Shown here piece by piece: positions 1 to 5,655 of a DNA stretch of 14,943 bases. Each line of letters opens with the position of its first letter. Position 1 is the first letter of the stretch. Where the stretch lies: assembly GCA_964369235.1 (NCBI GenBank), contig CAYJEQ010000063.1:1-14943 (forward strand), in the 5' to 3' direction. Source of the stretch: CAYJEQ01 sp964369235. GTDB lineage: Bacteria > Bacillota > Clostridia > Oscillospirales > Ruminococcaceae. The notes under the pieces were generated by a model that worked only from the letters and a program-made list of their open reading frames with translations, was not told the DNA's origin and did not search any database. The position numbers were made by a program, and so were the translations under genes.

Positions 1-78
1 TCCTTATCGGGCAACCAGATGAAAACCAGTTCGTAAGAACTGGTTTTTTTGTTGTTTCAAAAAGGATTCGAACCCTGA
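1..78. repeat. Direct repeat, copy 1
   Basis: This 78-base block recurs at 180-257 with a three-base difference near position 56-58. It contains a perfect 11-bp hairpin (22-32 with 37-47) followed by a T run, then GGATTCGAACCC. The reverse complement of that last motif looks like a tRNA T-arm (GGGTTCGAATCC). It may extend beyond the window edge. No coding function is seen; open frames across it are shaped by the palindromes. Confidence 0.9.
22..50 (+). terminator. Terminator-like hairpin in repeat copy 1
   Basis: A perfect 11-bp stem (22-32 with 37-47), GTAA loop and seven consecutive T form an intrinsic-terminator shape reading rightward. An A run on the other side makes it plausible in both directions. 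The gene it would serve is outside the window. Confidence 0.55.
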
Positions 79-179
79 GAGGGACGAAGGCTGTGAAAAA
101 AGCCTCCTGAGGAGGGTTTTAAGCCTGAGATGCGAAGTGGCTATGCCACGAGCAGGGGTGGAGCGAAGCTCCACCGTCT

Positions 180-257
180 TCCTTATCGGGCAACCAGATG
201 AAAACCAGTTCGTAAGAACTGGTTTTTTTGTTGTCTTAAAAAGGATTCGAACCCTGA
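180..257. repeat. Direct repeat, copy 2
   Basis: Second copy of the block at 1-78, offset by 179 bases and nearly identical. The 101 bases between the copies hold further small palindromes: CCTCC/GGAGG near 106-117, GTGGC-TAT-GCCAC near 138-150 and GTGGAGC-GAA-GCTCCAC near 159-175. The block ends with the same T-arm-like motif on the minus strand. Confidence 0.9.
201..229 (+). terminator. Terminator-like hairpin in repeat copy 2
   Basis: Same 11-bp stem, GTAA loop and T run as at 22-50, in the second repeat copy. No gene lies just upstream, so it more likely belongs to the repeated element than to a specific operon. Confidence 0.45.
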
Positions 258-266
258 ATGAGGTTA

Positions 267-346
267 TTTTGTGGAATGAATTCCACAAAAGGAAGTTTGA
301 TTATTTTGGTTTGAGAAACCAAAATCCCTATGGGACATCAAACTTC
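267..346. other. Cluster of perfect hairpins
   Basis: A 10-bp hairpin (267-276 with 281-290, loop TGAA) is followed directly by a nested structure. Outer arms 292-301 and 337-346 pair over 10 bp and enclose a 10-bp hairpin (303-312 with 316-325, loop GAG) and a small TCCC-TAT-GGGA hairpin. The outer arms plus two inner hairpins give a three-way-junction shape. This is seen in the sequence; whether it acts as RNA or is a palindromic repeat element is unknown. Confidence 0.6.
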
Positions 347-349
347 TGG

Positions 350-391
350 GCTCAGTAGATTTTGATTTAAACACCCCGGTGGGGTGTTTTT
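350..391 (+). repeat. GCTCAGTAGA repeat with terminator hairpin, copy 1
   Basis: This 42-base block starting with GCTCAGTAGA recurs at 478-519 (offset 128), and the ten-base head alone occurs again at 437-446. It ends in an 8-bp hairpin (370-377 with 381-388, loop GGT) followed by T, an intrinsic-terminator shape. Preceding segments end in TTTGTG/CACAAA palindromes. Confidence 0.75.
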
Positions 392-477
392 AGACATGAG
401 TTGCGAAGTTATTTTGTGCAATAAATTCCACAAAATGCTCAGTAGACATTATTGTGTAGAGCTTTGCTCCACAAAAT

Positions 478-519
478 GCTCAGTAGATTTTGATTTAAAC
501 ACCCCAGTGGGGTATTTTT
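478..519 (+). repeat. GCTCAGTAGA repeat with terminator hairpin, copy 2
   Basis: Copy of 350-391 with two changes in the hairpin region. The stem ACCCC (501-505) with GGGGT (509-513) and a T run to 519 keeps the terminator shape. The changes shorten the stem but keep it paired. Confidence 0.75.
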
Positions 520-557
520 CGTGGATATTTATCCCATTATGATTTTTTTCTAATATG

Positions 558-566
558 TGTTATAAT
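558..566 (+). promoter_or_regulatory. Extended -10 promoter for the gene at 653
   Basis: TG-T-TATAAT is an extended -10 element; no convincing -35 box is visible 17 bases upstream, which fits an extended -10 promoter. It would leave a 5' untranslated region of roughly 80 bases before the start at 653. Confidence 0.5.
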
Positions 567-652
567 AGATTTATTAAATGCAGTTTGTGTTAGGTAATTC
601 CACACTAAGATGATAAATTGTAGAAAGCATCAAGAGAGGAAGGGTTATTTAT

Positions 653-937
653 ATGGGCAATAATAATATACTTAGCATTAATGAGTTAAATTATCAGCCA
701 CTACAGGACTTTAGAGAGAAATGGACTGGGATGATGCTTGGTAAAGAAGCCTCTTACTACCGTCCTTTAAAAAATGTTTCTATAAGATGCCACTATAAAA
801 ATAGAATGTATAATATCCTGCCAGAGGATTTATGCTGTGAAGATCATAATCTATTTGAAGGCTATGCTGATCAAATGGTTTGTGAGCTGTGTGAAATCGG
901 ATTTGACCTAGCAGTATATATGGGAGAAGAGGGGTAG
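653..937 (+). CDS. Small cysteine-containing protein of unknown function
   Basis: Encodes 94 residues. The ATG is preceded by a good Shine-Dalgarno sequence (GAGGAAGG, about 8 bases upstream), and an extended -10 box lies at 558-566, so the gene is probably real. I do not recognise the family. The protein is acidic with no signal peptide or membrane segment. It has five cysteines (residue about 46, an adjacent pair near 61-62, and a CELC pair near 77-80) with nearby histidines. That arrangement could bind a metal or form disulphides, but this is speculative. It is alone on the plus strand, has no partner gene, and ends just before the folded element at 973. A weak GGTAG/CTACC hairpin overlaps its stop codon (933-946). 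Confidence 0.65.
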   Translation: MGNNNILSINELNYQPLQDFREKWTGMMLGKEASYYRPLKNVSIRCHYKNRMYNILPEDLCCEDHNLFEGYADQMVCELCEIGFDLAVYMGEEG

Positions 938-972
938 CACCCTACCTATTAGCAAAACTTAATAATAAGTAC

Positions 973-1282
973 AAAGGTGTATCCTAGGGTGACAGTAGTC
1001 GAACCCGCACTGCCCAAAACAGACCATTTTTGGCATTTTGTCACCTTTATTCCTCGCCTTGCGGCAAGCAGGGCTTCGTCATTCAGATGCCAAACTGCAC
1101 AAAACTGCATAGTTTTGGGTGCCATGCAGTTTTACCAGAAATAATTTTTGCTAAGACCATGAAAAATCTGTAGATAATACTTTATGTATTATCAAAGGTT
1201 TTAAAGCAGTATTAGTGAAAATGATTCTGATAAAACCAGCGTGTGTTCGGCTACTGTCACCCTAGCCAAGGGATATACCTTT
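973..1282. other. Structured element closed by a long inverted repeat
   Basis: The arms 985-1004 and 1245-1264 pair over 20 bp with one T/C difference (a G-U pair as RNA). Beyond them, 973-984 pairs with 1271-1282 (one difference), after a six-base bulge on one side. Weaker similarity continues outward to about 945 and 1310. Inside are a stem 1029-1036 with 1087-1094, a perfect 10-bp hairpin 1101-1110 with 1124-1133, and an 8-bp hairpin 1173-1180 with 1186-1193. No convincing ORF lies within. It could be a MITE or a non-coding RNA. It fills most of the 938-1402 gap; nothing else was recognised there. Confidence 0.6.
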
Positions 1283-1402
1283 ATTTATAGTACCCCAACA
1301 TTTGCTATAGAACCTTTATAGTTAACAGTAGGGGAAGGTTTATTATATGATTTGCTTAGAATATAGAGGTAAATCACCTCTTAAGAATTACTACACAGCA
1401 CA

Positions 1403-1430
1403 AAAAAACCTCGCCTAAGCGAGGTTTTTT
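1403..1430 (-). terminator. Terminator of the rplJ-rplL operon
   Basis: Six GC-rich pairs (1409-1414 with 1419-1424, loop CTAA) are flanked by A and T runs that extend the stem. It lies 20 bases past the rplL stop. The flanking runs are symmetric, so it could also stop rightward transcription from the gene at 653. Confidence 0.9.
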
Positions 1431-1450
1431 CTTATATAAGTAATATAAAA

Positions 1451-1825
1451 TTACTTAACTTCAACTGTAGCGCCAGCTTCTTCTAGCTTAGCCTTTAGTT
1501 CGTCAGCATCAGCCTTGGAGATGCCTTCTTTTACAGCCTTAGGAGCGTTGTCAACTAGTTCTTTCGCTTCCTTTAGACCTAGACCTGTTAGGTCCTTAAC
1601 AGCCTTGATTACTGCCATTTTAGCTGCACCAGCGTTCATTAGCATTACATCAAATTCTGTCTTTTCTTCAGCAGCAGCTGCACCAGCAGCTGGGCCTGCC
1701 ATCATTACAGGAGCTGCAGCGGATACGCCGAATTCCTCTTCGATTGCTTTAACTAGATCTGCAAGTTCTAGAACTGTCAGAGTCTTAATTTCTTCTACAA
1801 ATTTTACAATTTTTTCAGAAGCCAT
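1451..1825 (-). CDS. rplL: Ribosomal protein L7/L12
   Basis: Encodes 124 residues, the usual length for L7/L12, the flexible stalk protein of the 50S subunit that recruits translational GTPases. The N-terminal dimerisation region (about 1-33), Ala/Gly/Pro-rich hinge (about 35-54) and C-terminal domain (about 55-124) are all clear. The C-terminal factor-binding segment KMAVIKAVKDLTGLGLKEAK is intact. The frame is open to 1858, but the start at 1825 gives the family N-terminus MASEKIVK and has GGAGG (1835-1839) just upstream, so the longer version is rejected. It follows rplJ by 81 bases and is probably controlled with it through the L10 leader. A strong terminator follows. Confidence 0.97.
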   Translation of the reverse strand: MASEKIVKFVEEIKTLTVLELADLVKAIEEEFGVSAAAPVMMAGPAAGAAAAEEKTEFDVMLMNAGAAKMAVIKAVKDLTGLGLKEAKELVDNAPKAVKEGISKADADELKAKLEEAGATVEVK

Positions 1826-1906
1826 GATAAAATACCTCCATAAATTTATATGGGTCAATGCCCAAATATAATAGTACTGTCTTTAAAGATCAGTCTTTGA
1901 CACAGA

Positions 1907-2416
1907 TTAAGCTGCGTCTCCTTCTTTTTGTTCTTTGATAGCGTTAAGAGCAACAGCCAGACCTCTGGTATTGCCGTTAAGAACGCTAAGCAGCTGAACA
2001 AGTAGCTGTTCTTTGCTTGGTAGCTTAGCAACTGCTTCGATACCTGCTTTGTCAAGGATTTTTCCTTCAACGAAACCTGCTTTTAGAGCAAATGTACTCT
2101 TGGACTCTGTTGCATACTTATCTAGGATCTTAGCAGCAATCACAGGGTCTTCATTGGAGATAGCAAGTGCTGTTGTACCTTCTAGTACATCACATAGTGC
2201 ATCATAACCAATTTCTTTAGCAGCAAATCTAAGTAGTGTATTCTTAACAACAGTATACTCTACATTAGCTTCTCTAAGCTCTCTACGAAGCTTAGTGTCG
2301 TTTGCTACATCGATACCCTTATAGTCTACAAGAACACCAGCAACAGCTCCTTGAAGCTTTGCTTTTAGCTCTTCAACCATTTCCTTCTTTTGAAGTAAAA
2401 CTTTTTCGCTTGGCAA
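1907..2416 (-). CDS. rplJ: Ribosomal protein L10
   Basis: Encodes 169 residues. L10 forms the base of the ribosomal stalk: its N-terminal domain binds 23S rRNA and its C-terminal helix carries L7/L12 dimers. Family features include the VLVDYKGI strand and the REANVEYTVVKNTLLRFA segment. The frame opens at a GTG at 2425, but AGGAGG overlaps that codon, so it cannot be the initiator. The TTG at 2414-2416 lies 8 bases after AGGAGG and gives the family-like N-terminus MPSEKVLLQKK, so a TTG start is the best reading. The C-terminus (LNAIKEQKEGDAA) is a typical clostridial tail. It is first in the operon with rplL and preceded by an autoregulatory leader with an attenuator. Confidence 0.95.
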   Translation of the reverse strand: MPSEKVLLQKKEMVEELKAKLQGAVAGVLVDYKGIDVANDTKLRRELREANVEYTVVKNTLLRFAAKEIGYDALCDVLEGTTALAISNEDPVIAAKILDKYATESKSTFALKAGFVEGKILDKAGIEAVAKLPSKEQLLVQLLSVLNGNTRGLAVALNAIKEQKEGDAA

Positions 2417-2446
2417 TTCTTTCACCTCCTGAAAATTATATTATAC

Positions 2447-2483
2447 TAAAAAAGCCCTTTCCACCATTCCGTGAAAAGAGCTT
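2447..2483 (-). terminator. Attenuator in the rplJ leader
   Basis: Arms 2471-2483 and 2452-2464 pair over 13 bp (three G-U pairs) with a six-base loop, followed by six T in the minus direction. The hairpin sits between the leader and the rplJ ribosome binding site. This is the position of the intrinsic terminator used in L10 autoregulation in Gram-positive bacteria. Confidence 0.85.
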
Positions 2484-2596
2484 ACAATCTAAAATTACAG
2501 GAAAATCCTATATTAAAATCTCGTTAGCTATTTCCTCGGCAGGCAGGCTAGAAGCCTTTTCAGTAATAAACACCTACTGTCTTTGGAATATACAGC
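2484..2596 (-). promoter_or_regulatory. L10 (rplJ) leader RNA
   Basis: The untranslated leader between the promoter and the attenuator contains CTGCCGAGG (complement of 2534-2542) next to a GGCT/AGCC hairpin (2546-2556). I recall this motif as characteristic of the bacterial L10 leader, which binds the L10-L7/L12 complex and limits expression of both proteins. The attenuator at 2447-2483 is the likely output. A covariance search for the L10 leader model would confirm it. Confidence 0.8.
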
Positions 2597-2602
2597 TTTA
2601 TT

Positions 2603-2631
2603 ATTATATCTACTTTGTATGAGTTTGTCAA
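2603..2631 (-). promoter_or_regulatory. rplJ-rplL promoter
   Basis: A consensus TTGACA (complement of 2626-2631) and a consensus TATAAT (complement of 2603-2608) are separated by exactly 17 bases. The predicted start is near 2596, at the head of the L10 leader. This is the strongest promoter in the window, as expected for ribosomal proteins. Confidence 0.93.
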
Positions 2632-2658
2632 TAGTTTTTTTAAAAAAACTTTTATTTT

Positions 2659-2687
2659 TTGAAAATACTTTTTTAAATTCCTATATT
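2659..2687 (+). promoter_or_regulatory. Promoter for the small-peptide transcript
   Basis: TTGAAA (2659-2664), a 17-base spacer and TATATT (2682-2687) form a good sigma-A promoter reading rightward, divergent from the rplJ promoter 28 bases away. Transcription would start near 2694 and give a 5' leader of about 145 bases before the 27-residue ORF at 2838. Confidence 0.65.
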
Positions 2688-2837
2688 AGAAGCACCCCAT
2701 GTCCTTTAGCCACAGATAAAACTATAAAGCTTTATTGCACATCATATAGGATTTTATAACATAGTAGAAAAAAGTAGAATATGGTTTACTACTTATGTTG
2801 TCGTTCCCAATCTGACATCAGAGAGGGGGTGTTTCCA

Positions 2838-2921
2838 TTGACAGAATTCAATTCCTTTTCTATCTCTATTATGGCGAATGTTATTAGCTATCTCATTTGC
2901 AACTGGTTAGATAGAGATTAA
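2838..2921 (+). CDS. 27-residue hydrophobic peptide, possible type I toxin
   Basis: A TTG start seven bases after a strong GAGAGGGGG ribosome binding site opens a 27-codon frame. The peptide has a polar N-terminus (MTEFNS), a hydrophobic stretch with ISIMANVISYLICNWL and a charged end (DRD). That is one short membrane segment with a charged tail, typical of type I toxins. From memory, similar short peptides ending in a YxICKWLD-like motif are widespread in gut Firmicutes; I cannot verify this here. An in-frame GTG at 2829 overlaps the ribosome binding site and an ATG at 2871 has none. A promoter lies upstream (2659-2687), a 14-bp terminator hairpin follows 19 bases after the stop, and a convergent promoter lies beyond it. 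It is absent from standard length-filtered gene calls. Confidence 0.6.
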   Translation: MTEFNSFSISIMANVISYLICNWLDRD

Positions 2922-2937
2922 GCGACAATTAGCCTAA

Positions 2938-3007
2938 AGAGAAAACCCCACGAGGTCTGAACTCGTGGGGTTTTCGTGTGTCTTATGGACACAATCTCTC
3001 TTTAGCT
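2938..3007 (-). ncRNA. Predicted antisense RNA to the 3' end of the peptide mRNA
   Basis: From the promoter at 3014-3042 a leftward transcript of about 70 bases would start near 3007, run through the GTGTC/GACAC hairpin and end at the shared terminator. It is fully complementary to the 3' end of the peptide mRNA. Convergent overlap at a shared terminator is the arrangement of type I antitoxin RNAs such as those of txpA/ratA and bsrG/SR4. It is inferred from promoter and terminator positions only; expression is not shown. Confidence 0.5.
2941..2975. terminator. Shared bidirectional terminator of the peptide locus
   Basis: A perfect 14-bp stem (2941-2954 with 2962-2975) with a seven-base loop carries TTTT at the rightward end and TTTTCTCTTT at the leftward end. 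It can end both the peptide mRNA and the opposing transcript. A second, outer pairing (TAGCCTAAAGAGA near 2930-2942 with TCTCTTTAGCTA near 2997-3008) and a GTGTC/GACAC hairpin (2978-2992) surround it. Confidence 0.85.
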
Positions 3008-3013
3008 ACATTT

Positions 3014-3042
3014 AGTATAGCACATAAATATAGCTATTTCAA
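3014..3042 (-). promoter_or_regulatory. Promoter of the antisense RNA
   Basis: On the minus strand, TTGAAA (complement of 3037-3042), a 17-base spacer and TATACT (complement of 3014-3019) form a good sigma-A promoter. No ORF of note follows it leftward before the shared hairpin, so it most likely makes a small RNA. Confidence 0.65.
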
Positions 3043-3129
3043 GTATAGAGCATAAACTTTTTTTATTCTAAGTTGGAGATTTAACCCTCTCTGGCTCCAT
3101 TGTTGCTACCTATCCCAAAGAGAAAGGCT

Positions 3130-3909
3130 TTAAGCTTTTACTGATATCTCAAAGGCTCTAAAAGCATTCTCTCTAGTAATATCTGCTAGCTCCTGTGGGC
3201 TTACTCCTTTAATAGGTGCAAGAACCTCTAGTACATGGTTTAGCATGGAGGAATCACTGCGCTTACCTCTATAAGGCACTGGTGCCATATATGGGCAGTC
3301 AGTTTCGATTAGCAGTCTGTCGATAGGCACAGCTGCTGCCACCTCTAATGCTTTACGGGCATTTTTAAAGGTAACCACCCCTGTAAGACCTATATACATA
3401 CCTAGCTTAACATACTCTACGGCTGTTTGGGCCGAGCCAGAAAAACAGTGGACTACCCCTTTAGGATTATACTGACGGACAATATTAAGAGTTTTCTCAC
3501 AGGCTTCTCTGCTGTGGATAATAACAGGCATATCCAGTTCCTTAGCCAGTGCTAACTGCTTATGGAAAACCTGTTCCTGTACATCTCTAGGGGAATAATC
3601 ATAATAAAAATCCAGCCCCATCTCCCCAATAGCCACCACCTTAGGGTGGGAGGCCAACTGCTTTATCTCGGCAAATACTTTATCGTCCATACTGCTAGCG
3701 TCATGGGGATGTACCCCTACAGAGCCATAGATAAAATCATATTTTTCCGACAGTGCAATGGCTGCTTTTGAGCTTTCTAAATCGCTGGCGCTGTTTAGTA
3801 TATAGTCCACCCCTGCTGATTTCATCGACTGAAGTAAACCATCTCTATCTTCATCAAACTGCCCATGATCATAGTGACCATGGGAATCAAAAATACCTGT
3901 TATTTTCAT
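3130..3909 (-). CDS. tatD: TatD family metal-dependent DNase
   Basis: Encodes 259 residues, normal for TatD. The family comprises cytoplasmic metal-dependent hydrolases with a TIM-barrel fold; characterised members have 3'-5' exonuclease activity linked to DNA repair or degradation. Metal ligands are all present: H10 and H12 in DSHGHYD, E96 in GEMGLDFYY, H132 in IIHSREA, H154 in HCFSG and D204 in ETDCPYMAP. The start is supported by GAAAGG about seven bases upstream. It lies 29 bases after the AI-2E-family gene on the same strand, so the two are probably cotranscribed from the promoter at 5165-5193. No clear terminator follows; readthrough could reach the antisense RNA at 3007. It is often named TatD or YcfH; the biological substrate is not determined by sequence. 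Confidence 0.95.
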   Translation of the reverse strand: MKITGIFDSHGHYDHGQFDEDRDGLLQSMKSAGVDYILNSASDLESSKAAIALSEKYDFIYGSVGVHPHDASSMDDKVFAEIKQLASHPKVVAIGEMGLDFYYDYSPRDVQEQVFHKQLALAKELDMPVIIHSREACEKTLNIVRQYNPKGVVHCFSGSAQTAVEYVKLGMYIGLTGVVTFKNARKALEVAAAVPIDRLLIETDCPYMAPVPYRGKRSDSSMLNHVLEVLAPIKGVSPQELADITRENAFRAFEISVKA

Positions 3910-3938
3910 TATGTGACCTTTCTAAGTGACTGTGAAAT

Positions 3939-5132
3939 TTATTTCTTTTGTGGTGCTGGCTGTGTTTCGGTAGTTTCCTCCGACACTGTCATTAAATCTT
4001 CTCTGCCTTTATTTTTTAGGTTGTAGCCGATTAACTCTCCCAGTAGGTTGTACACCACTGCAAAGGTTGGAGCACCGATAATCATACCTAACAGCCCAAA
4101 CATACCACCACCGATGGTAATAGCAAATAATATCCATACCCCTGACAGACCTAGGCTACCACCCATGATTTTAGGAGAGATAATATTGCCATCAATCTGT
4201 TGTAACACAATAACTACCACTACATATATTAGAGCCTGAGTTGGATTTTCTATTAGTATAATAAATACACTGGGTACTGCACCGATATATGGCCCAAAGT
4301 ATGGTATTACATTGGTACAAGCTGCAATTACACTAATAAGCATGGCATAAGGCAGTCCTAGTACAGTCATAACCACAAAGGTCATAACCCCTAGTATAAA
4401 AGCAACCGTAAGCTGGCCTATTATATATTTACCGAAGATATTATCGGTCATAGCTGATACAGATACCAGTTTATCACCTAATTTTTCTGGGAAGAAAGCA
4501 TAGGTAAATCTTTTAAACTGAGCTAGAAGATTATCTTTTTCAATAAGCATGTATATGGAAACGATAATGCTAATAATCATATTGCTAATAGCCGAAGTTA
4601 ATCCAGTGACAAATCCCATAATTGATGGGATTATAGTAGCTGTAATATCGCTTAGATTGTCCACTATGGTTTTCCATAGTGCATCTATCTGGCTCCATAA
4701 ATCACCACTAATGCCAAAGAACTCTGCCACAGTGTTAAATACACCCTCAACCTTATCTAGGTTGTTGGTGACATTGCTTATAAGAGCATCCCCACTGTGG
4801 GTAATCTGAGGTACCACAATACCGATAAAACCACCTATCACTGCAAAAAACACTATGTAGGCTATTACTATGGACAGTGCCTTACTCTGGTTTTTTAGAG
4901 AGCTATTATTTAACTGTTCCATAAAGAAGTTTCGTGGTCTATTAAGTAGATAAGCTATTACAAATCCTGTAATAAAAGGGGACATGGTGGATATTAAATC
5001 CTTTGCTCCACCTACTATATTCTGAAAATACAGCACTGCTGAGGCGATTAATACAGCGATGACTATTACTATGCTTTGTACCTTTATACGGCTTTTTTCC
5101 TCTGGGGTAAGCCTAAGAAATGATTTTTCCAT
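3939..5132 (-). CDS. AI-2E family (PerM/YdiK-like) membrane protein
   Basis: Encodes 397 residues with about eight membrane segments. The pattern is two N-terminal segments (about 20-70), a third near 85-110, a soluble loop (about 115-165), then a cluster of segments to about residue 370, with a short charged tail rich in E, T and P. The FGPYIGAVPSVFIILIENP region and the later GLSGVWILFAITIGGGMFG segment are typical of the AI-2E transporter family (UPF0118). Members have been linked to autoinducer-2 export or ion/proton transport, but the substrate of this one is unknown. The ATG has GGAGG seven bases upstream. Promoter 5165-5193 precedes it and tatD follows by 29 bases. The family name should not be read as proof of quorum sensing. 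Confidence 0.9.
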   Translation of the reverse strand: MEKSFLRLTPEEKSRIKVQSIVIVIAVLIASAVLYFQNIVGGAKDLISTMSPFITGFVIAYLLNRPRNFFMEQLNNSSLKNQSKALSIVIAYIVFFAVIGGFIGIVVPQITHSGDALISNVTNNLDKVEGVFNTVAEFFGISGDLWSQIDALWKTIVDNLSDITATIIPSIMGFVTGLTSAISNMIISIIVSIYMLIEKDNLLAQFKRFTYAFFPEKLGDKLVSVSAMTDNIFGKYIIGQLTVAFILGVMTFVVMTVLGLPYAMLISVIAACTNVIPYFGPYIGAVPSVFIILIENPTQALIYVVVVIVLQQIDGNIISPKIMGGSLGLSGVWILFAITIGGGMFGLLGMIIGAPTFAVVYNLLGELIGYNLKNKGREDLMTVSEETTETQPAPQKK

Positions 5133-5164
5133 CTATATACCTCCATAAATTTCTAATAATATCT

Positions 5165-5193
5165 ATCATACTTAATTTGTTAATTTATTTCAA
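5165..5193 (-). promoter_or_regulatory. Promoter of the AI-2E-family gene and tatD
   Basis: TTGAAA (complement of 5188-5193), a 17-base spacer and TATGAT (complement of 5165-5170) form a sigma-A promoter about 25 bases upstream of the start codon. Confidence 0.75.
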
Positions 5194-5228
5194 GTCTTTT
5201 GTGTTAATGTTTTCATAGTTTCATCACA

Positions 5229-5257
5229 TTGCAAATATGTGTTCGCTGTGATATAAT
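5229..5257 (+). promoter_or_regulatory. Promoter at the head of the repeat array
   Basis: TTGCAA (5229-5234), a 17-base spacer and TATAAT (5252-5257) form a near-consensus promoter reading rightward into the array and toward the HAD gene. The -10 box is part of the repeat unit (TGTGATATAAT); the good -35 box is in unique flanking DNA. Confidence 0.8.
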
Positions 5258-5297
5258 AAACCGATATTAATAACCATAATCTATAGATAGCTGATGG
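5247..5297 (+). repeat. Repeat unit A, first part, cut by the gap
   Basis: Matches the first third of the full unit at 5500-5653: the TGTGATATAAT box, AAACC, ACCATAATCTATAGATAGCTG and GATGG, with small changes and two fewer bases. It breaks off at the N run exactly where the next known sequence of the unit resumes at 5398. Confidence 0.85.
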
Positions 5298-5397
5298 NNN
5301 NNNNNNNNNNNNNNNNNNNNNNNNNNNNNNNNNNNNNNNNNNNNNNNNNNNNNNNNNNNNNNNNNNNNNNNNNNNNNNNNNNNNNNNNNNNNNNNNN
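5298..5397. other. Assembly gap of 100 N
   Basis: Exactly 100 N. The bases before it (ending CTGATGG) and after it (starting TTTATTAT) are contiguous in the full repeat unit at 5546-5560. The gap is therefore consistent with zero missing bases or with a whole number of missing repeat units. The size is probably a placeholder. Confidence 0.95.
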
Positions 5398-5499
5398 TTT
5401 ATTATAACCTAAAGGGTTGCTTTAGGATGTATGCCCACTTTATCGCCACTAAAGTGGCAACCTAAAGTGATGGCTGATTATATCAAATTTTTTCAAAAT
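5398..5499 (+). repeat. Repeat unit, second part, after the gap
   Basis: Corresponds to 5553-5653 of the full unit: TTTATTATA, the CCTAAAG/CTTTAGG hairpin, GATGTATGCCCACTTTATC, the GCCACT/AGTGGC hairpin and CCTAAAGTGATGGCTGA. In this copy the last hairpin is GCCACT-AA-AGTGGC; in the other copy one A is G, which keeps pairing as G-U. Confidence 0.85.
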
Positions 5500-5653
5500 T
5501 GTGATATAATAAACCAGCTATAAACTAACCATAATCTATAGATAGCTGATGGTTTATTATAACCTAAAGGGTTGCTTTAGGATGTATGCCCACTTTATCG
5601 CCACTAAGGTGGCAACCTAAAGTGATGGCTGAGTATAGCTATATTTTAAAAGT
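5500..5653 (+). repeat. Full promoter-hairpin repeat unit B
   Basis: A 154-base unit. It starts with an extended -10 box (TGA-TATAAT, 5505-5510). That box is itself one arm of a long hairpin: 5505-5521 pairs with 5542-5561 over 17 bp with a three-base bulge. Then come CCTAAAG (5563-5569) with CTTTAGG (5575-5581), and GCCAC (5600-5604) with GTGGC (5609-5613). A later CCTAAAG (5616-5622) and GCAACC (5612-5617) can pair with CTTTAGG and GGTTGC (5570-5575) instead, so two exclusive folds exist. A third -10 box (TGT-TATAAT, 5659-5664) starts what would be the next unit. Confidence 0.8.
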
Positions 5654-5655
5654 TG

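Noticed and set aside
66..78. Complete tRNA gene at the T-arm-like motif
   Set aside because: Only the T-arm-like part is present; no acceptor, D or anticodon arm can be formed around it on the minus strand.
4..288. 94-residue minus-strand open frame across the 78-bp repeats
   Set aside because: It spans both repeat copies and the terminator-like hairpins, has no ribosome binding site and its composition is dictated by the palindromes. The plus-strand frame at 137-358 is rejected for the same reasons.
3939..5132. Evidence for quorum sensing from the AI-2E family name
   Set aside because: The family is functionally mixed, and no luxS or lsr-type processing genes are in the window.
5500..5653. 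Known riboswitch class
   Set aside because: I compared the hairpin sequences from memory with purine, SAM, TPP, cobalamin, c-di-GMP, fluoride, ZTP and guanidine classes and saw no conserved core. This is not a substitute for a covariance search.
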